DNA of 11,856 bases, taken from the NCBI GenBank assembly GCA_002494015.1, contig DLAR01000001.1, forward strand, positions 1 through 11,856, given 5' to 3'. The position numbers and the translations under genes were made by a program. Numbering within the stretch: the stretch's first letter is position 1; every line of letters begins with the position of its first letter. Origin of the DNA: Porphyromonadaceae bacterium UBA7042. Its GTDB lineage: Bacteria; Bacteroidota; Bacteroidia; Bacteroidales; Muribaculaceae. The notes beneath the pieces were generated by a model, which had not been told where the DNA came from, searched no databases, and saw only the letters and a list, made by a program, of their open reading frames with translations. Shown in pieces: positions 1 through 6,021 of this stretch.

Positions 1-164
1 TAGTTTAAATGAAAGAGCCGTGCGAGACCGCTCAATCTTCAGGCAATCTTCAGGCAAGCGCGCCCGTCTTTTCGTGTTTCATCTCCTGCGACAAGAACGC
101 CGTTGAGTCACAAAACCACCGCAATAACATTTTTTTGTACTTTATTTGGCAAACTATTAACAAA

Positions 165-189
165 TTGTAAAAATAAATCACTAACTTTG
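165..189 (+). promoter_or_regulatory. Bacteroidota-type promoter of spt
   Basis: TAACTTTG at 182-189 matches the Bacteroidota -7 consensus TAnnTTTG exactly. A TTG lies at 165-167, only 14 bases upstream, which is short against the usual 19-21, so the -33 part is weak. Transcription would start near 196, giving a leader of about 50 bases before the spt ATG at 246. That leader is AT-rich and shows no Shine-Dalgarno sequence, as is usual in this phylum. The rest of 1-164 shows no gene, only a tandem 11-base duplication at 33-54. Confidence 0.6.
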
Positions 190-245
190 CAGCCTGCATT
201 TACAAAAGCCAATTATTGACGCAGATAGTTTTTCAAAATTAAACT

Positions 246-1433
246 ATGAACTTATTACAGCAGAAACTTGCAAAGTACACTACTCCTCAACAGGCCAAGT
301 CGGCCGGGGTCTACCCATATTTCCGCGCAATTTCAAGCGAACAGGATCCCGAGGTTATTATTGACGGGAAAAAAGTCCTGATGTTTGGCTCTAACTGCTA
401 TTCGGGCCTTGTAAACGACCCCCGTATCAAAGAGGCGGCAGTTGAAGCGACCCGCAAATATGGCACCGGCTGCGCCGGTTCCCCGTTTCTCAACGGCACG
501 CTCGACCTCCACAAGAAACTCGAAGCAAGGCTTGCCGAATATATCGGCAAAGAGGATGTAATGATTTACTCGACCGGCTTCGGAGTCAATCTCGGAGTTG
601 TCTCGACCCTCACGGGACGCGAAGACTACATCCTGTGGGACGAGCAAGACCACGCTTCCATCATCGAAGGCCGCCGTCTATCGTTCAGCCAGTCGCTGAA
701 ATACAAGCACAACGACATGGAGTCGCTCGAAAAGCAACTTCAGAAGTGTGACCCGGACAAGGTTAAGCTCATAGTTTCGGACAGCGTGTTCTCCATGGAA
801 GGCGACGTGGCCCATGTCAAGGAAATGGTTGAACTCGCCAAGAAATATGACGCAAGCGTCATGATTGACGAAGCCCACGGTATCGGCGTATTCGGCGAAG
901 GCGGACGAGGCGTGTGCCACGCACAAGGAGTCGCCGATGATGTGGACCTGATTATGGGAACATTCTCCAAGTCTTTCGCGTCGCTGGGCGGATTCATCGC
1001 CACCAGCAAGGAAGTTACCAACTACCTGCGCCATCACTCGCGCTCCTACATCTTCACCGCGTCAATCACACCCGCGTCGACCGCTGCCGCGCTTGCAGCC
1101 ATCGACATCATGGAAAAGGAGCCGGAACGTCAGGAAAACCTTTGGAAACTGACCAACTTCGCCCTCGACGGCTTCCGTCAGGCCGGATTTGAAATCGGCA
1201 ATACCTCGACCCCGATTATCCCGCTTTTCATCCGCGACGACTTCAAGACGTTTGCCATTACCCGCGACCTTCTCGACGATGGCATTTTTGTGAACCCCGT
1301 CGTAAGTCCCGCCGTTGCTCCCACCGACACCCTCATCCGGTTCAGCCTCATGGCCACCCACACTATGGACCAAGTCGCTACCGCAATTGAAAAAATCACC
1401 AAGGTGTTCAAGAAACACGGCGTGATTGCCTGA
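246..1433 (+). CDS. spt: Serine palmitoyltransferase (alpha-oxoamine synthase)
   Basis: A cytosolic PLP enzyme that condenses L-serine with palmitoyl-CoA to 3-ketodihydrosphingosine, the committed step of sphingolipid synthesis in Bacteroidales. The 395 residues are full length and align from memory with the Bacteroides thetaiotaomicron enzyme almost end to end, including FGSN at 47-50, the run FLNGTLDLH at 81-89 and the SFSQSLKYKHND block at 146-157. Fold-type I active-site features are visible: DHASI with His136 to stack on PLP, DEAH at 208-211 for the cofactor nitrogen, and the Schiff-base lysine in TFSKS (Lys242). The start is the first ATG after the promoter and matches the N terminus of homologues (LLQQKLAKY). 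It is monocistronic, ending 34 bases before a strong terminator. The main alternative is the related enzyme 2-amino-3-ketobutyrate CoA ligase (kbl); the N-terminal GVYPYFR and C-terminal LMATHT signatures favour Spt. Confidence 0.93.
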   Translation: MNLLQQKLAKYTTPQQAKSAGVYPYFRAISSEQDPEVIIDGKKVLMFGSNCYSGLVNDPRIKEAAVEATRKYGTGCAGSPFLNGTLDLHKKLEARLAEYIGKEDVMIYSTGFGVNLGVVSTLTGREDYILWDEQDHASIIEGRRLSFSQSLKYKHNDMESLEKQLQKCDPDKVKLIVSDSVFSMEGDVAHVKEMVELAKKYDASVMIDEAHGIGVFGEGGRGVCHAQGVADDVDLIMGTFSKSFASLGGFIATSKEVTNYLRHHSRSYIFTASITPASTAAALAAIDIMEKEPERQENLWKLTNFALDGFRQAGFEIGNTSTPIIPLFIRDDFKTFAITRDLLDDGIFVNPVVSPAVAPTDTLIRFSLMATHTMDQVATAIEKITKVFKKHGVIA

Positions 1434-1467
1434 CTTGATAAAGCATTCACCCTAAACACATAACAAA

Positions 1468-1501
1468 GCCGGGGCGCAGAATAAAAATTCTGCGCCCCGG
1501 C
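1468..1501. terminator. Bidirectional intrinsic terminator between convergent genes
   Basis: A perfect 15-bp stem (1468-1482 with 1487-1501) closes a four-base AAAA loop. On the + strand it is followed by TTGTTT, and on the - strand by TTTGTTATG, so it can serve both spt (stop at 1431-1433) and the repeat protein gene, whose stop codon at 1508-1510 lies only six bases away. The stem is very GC-rich at its base and AT-rich at the loop. Confidence 0.85.
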
Positions 1502-1507
1502 TTGTTT

Positions 1508-1906
1508 CTACTTGGTAACCTTGTCTTTCACCTTGTTAAAGATATTGACCGTTTCGGAACCTACTTTCTTTGCGACCTTGACAGTCCCCTCCTTGGTCTT
1601 GTCATAGGCATTTTCCGTACCGTCGGCAACCTTTTTAGCTACTTTAATCGTGCCGGCCTTTGTTTTGCCATATACCTTTACAGCTCCGTCGCCGACTTTG
1701 TCAGCGACCCTGACGGTACCGACTTTTGTTGAATCATACGCACTGACGGTAGCGGCCTCGACTTTTTCAGCCACTTTCGCTGTGCCATTTTCCACTTTCT
1801 GTACCAAAGTCGAATCGGCAGGCTCTGCACCCGATGCCGAAGGCGCCGCTCCGATGATGCCGGCAAAGGCAATAGCCCCGACGGCAAACAACATAATCTT
1901 TTTCAT
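1508..1906 (-). CDS. Exported 11-mer-repeat protein, LEA/synuclein-like
   Basis: A 132-residue protein of unknown function. Residues 1-27 form a signal peptide (MKKIMLF, hydrophobic core to about 19, then small residues). Residues 41-128 are exactly eight consecutive 11-residue repeats, pairing as four 22-residue units starting at G41, G63, G85 and G107, with consensus GTvKVAdKVxd followed by GTvxaYdKTKx. Valine/alanine and lysine/acidic residues alternate so that each 11-mer would form an amphipathic helix of the class seen in LEA proteins, apolipoproteins and synuclein; KTKEGT at 103-108 closely matches the synuclein KTKEGV word. No cysteine, no lipobox and no catalytic motif is seen. It stands alone, has an unusual good AGGAG ribosome site, and its upstream region borders the MITE-like element. 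A membrane-surface or stress-protective role in the periplasm is inference only. Confidence 0.8.
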   Translation of the reverse strand: MKKIMLFAVGAIAFAGIIGAAPSASGAEPADSTLVQKVENGTAKVAEKVEAATVSAYDSTKVGTVRVADKVGDGAVKVYGKTKAGTIKVAKKVADGTENAYDKTKEGTVKVAKKVGSETVNIFNKVKDKVTK

Positions 1907-1912
1907 AATACT

Positions 1913-1917
1913 CTCCT
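1913..1917 (-). promoter_or_regulatory. Shine-Dalgarno AGGAG for the 11-mer-repeat protein
   Basis: AGGAG read on the minus strand lies six bases before the ATG at 1906. Most other genes in this window lack such a site, so this supports the chosen start and suggests strong translation. No clear TAnnTTTG box was found between this site and the mobile-element end at 1984. Confidence 0.65.
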
Positions 1918-1983
1918 GTTTTATTATTTACTATCACAGGTAGAACACGCGTCACAGCTCTAAGGTTGATTAATATGACTTAA

Positions 1984-2194
1984 GAGGGCGTTTCATAACA
2001 AATGTTAACCCAAAGTGGTGGCATCTTTCAGTTACCTCGGTATAATGACGAGGTTACGAAAGAGGATGCCATGAGGACAAGGTAACTTCAGTTAGATATT
2101 AATTTCAAAATTTTAGCATGAGGCTGTTTTATATAAATGCTTTTGTCGCACCCGTTTTCACGGCTGGATTTAACATTTGTCATGAAACACCCTC
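1984..2194. mobile_element. MITE-like element with 25-bp terminal inverted repeats
   Basis: A 211-bp noncoding element. Its ends, 1984-2008 and 2170-2194, are inverted copies matching at 23 of 25 positions, both beginning GAGGG. Outside them, TAA at 1981-1983 and TAA at 2195-2197 form a 3-bp direct repeat, as expected of a target duplication. Inside, 2020-2039 and 2049-2070 form an imperfect hairpin around a nine-base loop. No transposase is encoded. A 3-bp TNA duplication is known for the IS1031 group of the IS5 family, so a non-autonomous derivative of such an element is plausible, but the parent is not in the window. It sits between the tsf terminator and the upstream region of the 11-mer-repeat gene. 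Confidence 0.7.
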
Positions 2195-2220
2195 TAAACA
2201 TTGTCATCTACAACAAAAGA

Positions 2221-2255
2221 GAGACGCCACCTCCTCTAATGAGGGGCGGCGTCTC
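2221..2255 (-). terminator. Terminator of the rplM-rpsI-rpsB-tsf operon
   Basis: On the minus strand GAGACGCC at the base of the stem pairs with GGCGTCTC, the interior continues with paired CCCCTC/GAGGAGG, and the transcript then runs into TCTTTTGTTG (2220-2211). It starts 34 bases after the tsf stop codon at 2290-2292. The position and orientation fit an intrinsic terminator for the leftward operon. Confidence 0.85.
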
Positions 2256-2289
2256 GGGGATATTGCTTGTTATGACTTTAGCGGGAAAT

Positions 2290-3282
2290 TTAGTCCTGAT
2301 TGAGGTTTACGCGCTTGAAGACAACAGCGAGGAGACCTTTCTGAGACTGCTCCAGATACTGTGCGATGGTCAGGTTGCTGTCCTTTACAAATTCCTGCTC
2401 CATGAGGCAAGATTCTTTGTAGAACTTGTTGACACGACCGTTGGCGATATTCTGAATCATAGCCTCGGGGAGGTTGGCTGCCTTGGCGGCTGCGGTCTCG
2501 GCTGCGATAGTGCGGGCCTTGGCTGCTTCTTCCTCGGTGAGCCATCCCTTGGCGATATTGGACTCGATGTGAGCCTCGCTGTCAACGAGGTTGGGGTTGA
2601 TACCGGCCTTCTTGAGAGCTGCCTCGACAGCTTTCTTGACCTGTTCTTCCTTGGTTTTCTCTACAGCGACGTTATATTCAGCGTCGATGATGCTCTGGGG
2701 CACAGCGGCACGGTCAACGGCTACGGGGTTCATCGATGCGACCTGCATGGCGATGTCGCGGCCTACCTGATAGTCAACGTCGGGAAGATTGAAACCTACG
2801 ATGGTGGCAAGCTTGTTGCCGAGGTGGTTGTAGGAAGTGGTCGAGGGGGCCTCTACTACTTCGTAAGCACCGATTTCCATCTTTTCACCGGTCTTGCCGA
2901 TTTCCTCGACAATGAGAGCCTCGATGGTGCGGCCGTCGAGTTCGAGAGCCTTGAGCTCGTCAACGGTCTTGACGCGGTTAGCGACAGCAGCGTCGAGAAT
3001 CTTCTGGGTGAGTTCCACGAAGCCGGCGTTCTTAGCCACGAAGTCGGTCTCGCACTTGAGAGCGACGATAGCGGCGAAACCGCCTTCGTTCTTAGAGAGG
3101 ACACAGCCTTCCGATGCCTCGCGGTCTTCGCGCTTTGCGGCAACGGCCTGACCCTTCTTGCGAAGAATCTCGACAGCGGCGTCGATGTCGCCGTTAGTCT
3201 CGGCGAGAGCTTTTTTGCAGTCCATCAAGCCGGCACTTGTCAAGTGACGGAGCTTGGTGATTTCTGCCATTGTAACTGCCAT
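2290..3282 (-). CDS. tsf: Translation elongation factor Ts
   Basis: EF-Ts is the cytosolic guanine-nucleotide exchange factor that regenerates EF-Tu-GTP. The 330-residue length fits Bacteroidota EF-Ts. The N-terminal UBA-like domain is plain (ITKLRHLTSAGLMDCKKALA at about residues 8-27), followed by the KKGQAVAAKREDREASEGCV segment and the core CETDFVAKN motif that inserts into EF-Tu. The start MAVTMAEITKL is kept because homologues in Bacteroides carry the same MAV(S/T)MA leader; an internal ATG four codons later (3268-3270) is the alternative. It is the last gene of the operon, 29 bases after rpsB, and the terminator follows. rpsB-tsf adjacency is the common bacterial arrangement. Confidence 0.97.
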   Translation of the reverse strand: MAVTMAEITKLRHLTSAGLMDCKKALAETNGDIDAAVEILRKKGQAVAAKREDREASEGCVLSKNEGGFAAIVALKCETDFVAKNAGFVELTQKILDAAVANRVKTVDELKALELDGRTIEALIVEEIGKTGEKMEIGAYEVVEAPSTTSYNHLGNKLATIVGFNLPDVDYQVGRDIAMQVASMNPVAVDRAAVPQSIIDAEYNVAVEKTKEEQVKKAVEAALKKAGINPNLVDSEAHIESNIAKGWLTEEEAAKARTIAAETAAAKAANLPEAMIQNIANGRVNKFYKESCLMEQEFVKDSNLTIAQYLEQSQKGLLAVVFKRVNLNQD

Positions 3283-3311
3283 ATTGTAATGTAGTTTTAA
3301 TCGGTTAAAAA

Positions 3312-4133
3312 TTATTCTTCAACAGTCTCGGTTGCCTCAACAACGGTTTCGGCAGCTTCGGGTTCATCCTTGCGGGCAACGCGGCGGCGTTCGCGCTTTG
3401 AACCGTCGGCCTGAGCAGCCTCGGCATTGGCATCGGCCTTCTCTACCTTGCGTTCTTCGAGACCTTCGCTGATAGCGGCGCAGACGGTGTCGAGGATAAG
3501 CTCGATTGACTTGGATGCGTCATCGTTGGCGGGGATTACGAAATCCACGTCTTTGGGGTCAGAGTTGGTGTCGACGATACCGAATACGGGGATACCGAGA
3601 CGGTTGGCCTCAGCCACGGCGATGTGTTCCTTGTGTACGTCAACGACGAAAAGAGCCGAGGGAAGACGGTTCAGGTCGGCGATAGAGCCGAGAGTCTTCT
3701 CAAGCTTTGCGCGCTGACGGGTAATCTGGAGCTTCTCGCGCTTGGAGAGGTTGTCAAATGTACCGTCCTTGGTCATCTTGTCGATGGAAGCCATCTTCTT
3801 GACAGCCTTGCGGATGGTGGGGAAGTTGGTAAGCATACCGCCGGGCCAGCGTTCTACAACGTAGGGCATGTTTACTGACTGGGCTTTGTTGGCGATAATC
3901 TCCTTGGCTTGCTTCTTGGTAGCTACGAAAAGGATTTTCTTGCCACCTTTGGCGATATTGCGCAGAGCGGCTGCTGCCTCGTCGAGCTTGGCGGCAGTCT
4001 TATAGAGGTCGATAATGTGGATACCGTTGCGCTCCATGAAGATGTAAGGAGCCATTGCAGGATTCCATTTTCTTTTCATGTGGCCGAAATGGCAGCCTGC
4101 TTCGAGGAGTTGGTCAAATGTTGGAGTTGACAT
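3312..4133 (-). CDS. rpsB: 30S ribosomal protein S2
   Basis: Structural protein of the small subunit, bound near the head-body junction with S1 in many bacteria. The N-terminal block TFDQLLEAGCHFGHMKRKWNP (residues 5-25), the IHIIDLYKT segment, PYVVERWPGGMLTNF and LPSALFVVDVHKEHIAVAEA are all diagnostic. At 273 residues it is longer than the roughly 240-residue E. coli protein because of a charged tail after about residue 225 (KRERRRVARK then an acidic EAAETVVEATETVEE end); such tails occur in Bacteroidota S2. It lies 142 bases after rpsI and 29 before tsf. No separate promoter box was found in the rpsI-rpsB gap, so co-transcription is likely. Confidence 0.97.
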   Translation of the reverse strand: MSTPTFDQLLEAGCHFGHMKRKWNPAMAPYIFMERNGIHIIDLYKTAAKLDEAAAALRNIAKGGKKILFVATKKQAKEIIANKAQSVNMPYVVERWPGGMLTNFPTIRKAVKKMASIDKMTKDGTFDNLSKREKLQITRQRAKLEKTLGSIADLNRLPSALFVVDVHKEHIAVAEANRLGIPVFGIVDTNSDPKDVDFVIPANDDASKSIELILDTVCAAISEGLEERKVEKADANAEAAQADGSKRERRRVARKDEPEAAETVVEATETVEE

Positions 4134-4275
4134 GATTTTTTTTGTGGTTGTTTACGTTCTTTTTAAAATACAATCAGGGAGTAGGGAACGTGTCCATCTC
4201 GATGATTTAGATACTAAACACATCCCGGTTTCGGCAGGACGGAAAAAAACCGCCTGACAAAACACGAGAAATATA
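4134..4275 (-). promoter_or_regulatory. rpsI-rpsB intergenic leader with small hairpin
   Basis: This 142-base gap is the largest inside the operon. On either strand 4235-4242 pairs with 4250-4256 (CAGG/CCTG and CGG/CCG with a single-base bulge) around a run of seven A (T on the minus strand). There is no T-run after the hairpin on the minus strand, so it is not a normal terminator for rpsI. It could be a processing site or an S2 autoregulatory leader, as known for rpsB in other bacteria; the sequence alone does not decide. Confidence 0.3.
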
Positions 4276-4662
4276 TTAACGCTTGGAGAACTGGAAGCGT
4301 TTGCGTGCTTTGGGACGACCGGGTTTCTTACGCTCGACAGCGCGGGGGTCGCGGGTCATGAAGCCTTCGGCGCGGAGTGCGGGCTTGTCCTCGGGATTAA
4401 CCTTGACGAGGGCGCGGGCGATTGCGAGACGGAGAGCCTCGGCCTGACCTTTGTAGCCACCGCCGTTGAGATTGACGTGGATGTCATATTTCTCTACAGC
4501 GTCAAGAGTCGCGAGGGGCTGTTTTACGATATATTGAAGGATGGACGAGGGGAAGTATACGTCCAAGGCGCGCTTGTTGATGGTGATTGCGCCATTGCCT
4601 TCCTTGAGGATCACACGGGCCACGGCGGCTTTACGGCGGCCAACTGCATTAACTGATTCCAT
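4276..4662 (-). CDS. rpsI: 30S ribosomal protein S9
   Basis: Small-subunit protein whose C-terminal tail reaches the P-site tRNA anticodon. All 128 residues are present: N-terminal VGRRKAAVARV (7-17), central NGGGYKGQAEALRLAIARAL, and the basic tail PGRPKARKRFQFSKR ending with the invariant SKR. It starts only seven bases after the rplM stop codon, consistent with translational coupling in the universally conserved rplM-rpsI pair. Confidence 0.97.
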   Translation of the reverse strand: MESVNAVGRRKAAVARVILKEGNGAITINKRALDVYFPSSILQYIVKQPLATLDAVEKYDIHVNLNGGGYKGQAEALRLAIARALVKVNPEDKPALRAEGFMTRDPRAVERKKPGRPKARKRFQFSKR

Positions 4663-4669
4663 GCTTCAA

Positions 4670-5149
4670 TTATTTTATATTGTTAATATCGAGGACAACG
4701 GGGTTTTGAGCTGCATGGGGATGATCGGAACCATTGTACACATGCATGTTTTCAATCAGGCGGCGACCAAGGCGGTTCTTGGGGAGCATGCCTTTCATAA
4801 CCTTGATGAACAAGGGGTGGTAGCCGGGCTTGATGTGCTTGTTGAACGACTTCTTCAGAAGAAGCTCGGGAGTGCTGACACGCTGGCCGCCGGGGTAGCC
4901 GGTATAGGACAGATATTCGTGGTCAGTCCACTTTTTGCCGGTCAGTTTCACCTTGTCGGCGTTGATGATGATGACGTTGTCACCACATTCCATGTTGGGT
5001 GAGAATTGGGGTTTGTTCTTGCCGCGCAGGATTTTGGCAACCTGAGCGCAAAGACGACCGAGCACTTGGTCGGTAGCATCGATAATCACCCACTTGCGCT
5101 CAACCTGCGAAGGGTTGAGGGTGAGGGTCTTGTAGCTTAAAGTATCCAC
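4670..5149 (-). CDS. rplM: 50S ribosomal protein L13
   Basis: Early-assembly large-subunit protein, 159 residues. Diagnostic segments are WVIIDATDQVLGRLCAQVAKILRGKNKP (about 20-47), CGDNVIIINADKVKLTGKKW, and VMKGMLPKNRLGRRL with the HPHAAQNP end. The start codon is GTG at 5149-5147: the reading frame begins GTG-GAT-ACT, and no in-frame ATG lies at the right place, while Bacteroides L13 proteins share the DTLSYKT opening, so GTG is accepted. No Shine-Dalgarno sequence precedes it. It is the first gene of the operon and follows a leader of roughly 100 bases. Confidence 0.96.
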   Translation of the reverse strand: MDTLSYKTLTLNPSQVERKWVIIDATDQVLGRLCAQVAKILRGKNKPQFSPNMECGDNVIIINADKVKLTGKKWTDHEYLSYTGYPGGQRVSTPELLLKKSFNKHIKPGYHPLFIKVMKGMLPKNRLGRRLIENMHVYNGSDHPHAAQNPVVLDINNIK

Positions 5150-5259
5150 GTTAGATGTTTAATTAATAGATAGTTACTGTTGACTTCAACACAGCGCGAC
5201 TCGGCCAAAAGCTGCGCAGTGAGGCCGTCGGGTTTATTAATTTGGACATAATCGGACTG

Positions 5260-5290
5260 CAAAGGTAGTAATTTTCAACCAAATAAGCAA
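5260..5290 (-). promoter_or_regulatory. Promoter of the rplM operon and its leader
   Basis: On the minus strand TTG at 5290-5288 is followed after 20 bases by TACCTTTG at 5267-5260, an exact match to TAnnTTTG. Transcription would begin near 5253, leaving a leader of about 100 bases before the GTG start at 5149. In that leader CGGCC (5202-5206) and GGCCG (5223-5227) can pair around a GC-rich loop, so a ribosomal-protein-sensing leader is possible but unproven. Confidence 0.75.
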
Positions 5291-5361
5291 GCGGCTGAGT
5301 CGTTTCACCGCAATTAATTTTCAACAATCACGTCATACCGCAATAAAAATCGCAAAAAAAA

Positions 5362-5391
5362 TTGCCGTTGGCGGCAGATGTTGTATATTTG
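5362..5391 (+). promoter_or_regulatory. Promoter of rpiB
   Basis: TTG at 5362-5364, a 19-base spacer, then TATATTTG at 5384-5391: a textbook Bacteroidota promoter. Transcription should start near 5398, about 70 bases before the rpiB ATG at 5468. It is divergent from the rplM promoter, with about 70 bases between the two boxes. Because this promoter overlaps an upstream in-frame ATG at 5378, that ATG cannot be the start of rpiB on this transcript. Confidence 0.8.
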
Positions 5392-5467
5392 CACATGTTT
5401 TAAACATCCTCTTAATAAGGCGCGTCCCCAGCGCTCCATTGTCTTTATCATCTTCACCATTACAACC

Positions 5468-5923
5468 ATGACTATTTTAAAAGAAGGTATTCCCGTCGGG
5501 TTCTGCAGCGACCACGCGGGTTATGAAATGAAAAACGTAATCGAGGGATACCTCGACTCTAAAAACATCAAGTGGACTGACTTCGGCACCGATTCGACCG
5601 AAAGTTGCGACTATGCCGACTTTGCCCACCCCTGTGCCCGCGCCGTCGAGGCAGGCGAATGTTACCCCGGCATCGCGCTGTGCGGGTCGGGAAACGGTAT
5701 CGGAATGACCCTGAACAAGCATCAGGGAATCCGGGCGGCAATCTGCTGGAATGTCGAGCTTGCCGAGCTCGCGCGGCGCCACAACAACGCCAACGTGCTC
5801 GTGCTGCCTGCCCGCTTCATCGACAATGTCACCGCCATCAACATCGTCGAGACGTTCCTCTCGACCCCGTTTGACGGCGGCCGCCACGAGCGACGCATCG
5901 AAAAAATGCCCGTGACGGAGTGA
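5468..5923 (+). CDS. rpiB: Ribose-5-phosphate isomerase B
   Basis: Cytosolic sugar isomerase interconverting ribose 5-phosphate and ribulose 5-phosphate in the non-oxidative pentose phosphate pathway. The 151 residues match the family length. Key residues are visible: SDHAGYEMK (14-22) with Asp15 and His16, the catalytic Cys72 in LCGSGNGIGM, NKHQGIRAA (83-91), and RRHNNANVL with His105, the equivalent of E. coli His99. GGRHERRI near the C terminus is also typical. The start at 5468 is chosen over the upstream in-frame ATG at 5378, because the latter lies inside the promoter and would add a tail unlike any RpiB. A LacA/RpiB-type isomerase of another sugar is a minor alternative. Confidence 0.93.
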   Translation: MTILKEGIPVGFCSDHAGYEMKNVIEGYLDSKNIKWTDFGTDSTESCDYADFAHPCARAVEAGECYPGIALCGSGNGIGMTLNKHQGIRAAICWNVELAELARRHNNANVLVLPARFIDNVTAINIVETFLSTPFDGGRHERRIEKMPVTE

Positions 5924-5965
5924 CGGCCTCGGGCTGAGGCAATCCGGCTAAAAAAACAAAAAAAC

Positions 5966-6021
5966 GCATGGGTGCGTTATAAAATCATGGATTAACCCTC
6001 GATTTTATAACGCACCCATGC
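5966..6021 (-). terminator. Perfect 21-bp inverted repeat, terminator-like on the minus strand
   Basis: Positions 5966-5986 and 6001-6021 are perfect inverted copies (21 bp) around a 14-base loop. Read leftward the hairpin is followed by GTTTTTTTGTTTTTTT (5965-5950), the classic U-tract of an intrinsic terminator, yet no minus-strand gene ends here. Read rightward there is only ACGTTT after it, so it is a poor terminator for rpiB. The right arm contains the ATG at 6018. It could stop antisense transcripts, or hide the start region of the next gene in mRNA. Confidence 0.7.

Noticed and set aside
50..130. A 26-codon minus-strand frame (MLLRWFCDSTAFLSQEMKHEKTGALA) with an AGGAG before its internal Met
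   Set aside because: Too short, with no promoter or domain, and it spans the tandem duplication. It is probably chance.
2137..3294. A long open frame of 385 codons on the + strand opposite tsf
   Set aside because: It mirrors the tsf coding sequence on the other strand, has no recognisable domain, and runs through the operon terminator and one MITE end. The long opening comes from the codon bias of tsf.
5378..5467. N-terminal extension of RpiB from the upstream in-frame ATG
   Set aside because: The ATG at 5378 lies within the promoter, upstream of the predicted transcription start near 5398, and the extra residues do not look like RpiB.
5925..5941. Small hairpin GCCTC/GAGGC just after the rpiB stop as a terminator
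   Set aside because: The stem is only five pairs and what follows on the + strand is A-rich, not T-rich, so it does not qualify as an intrinsic terminator for rpiB.
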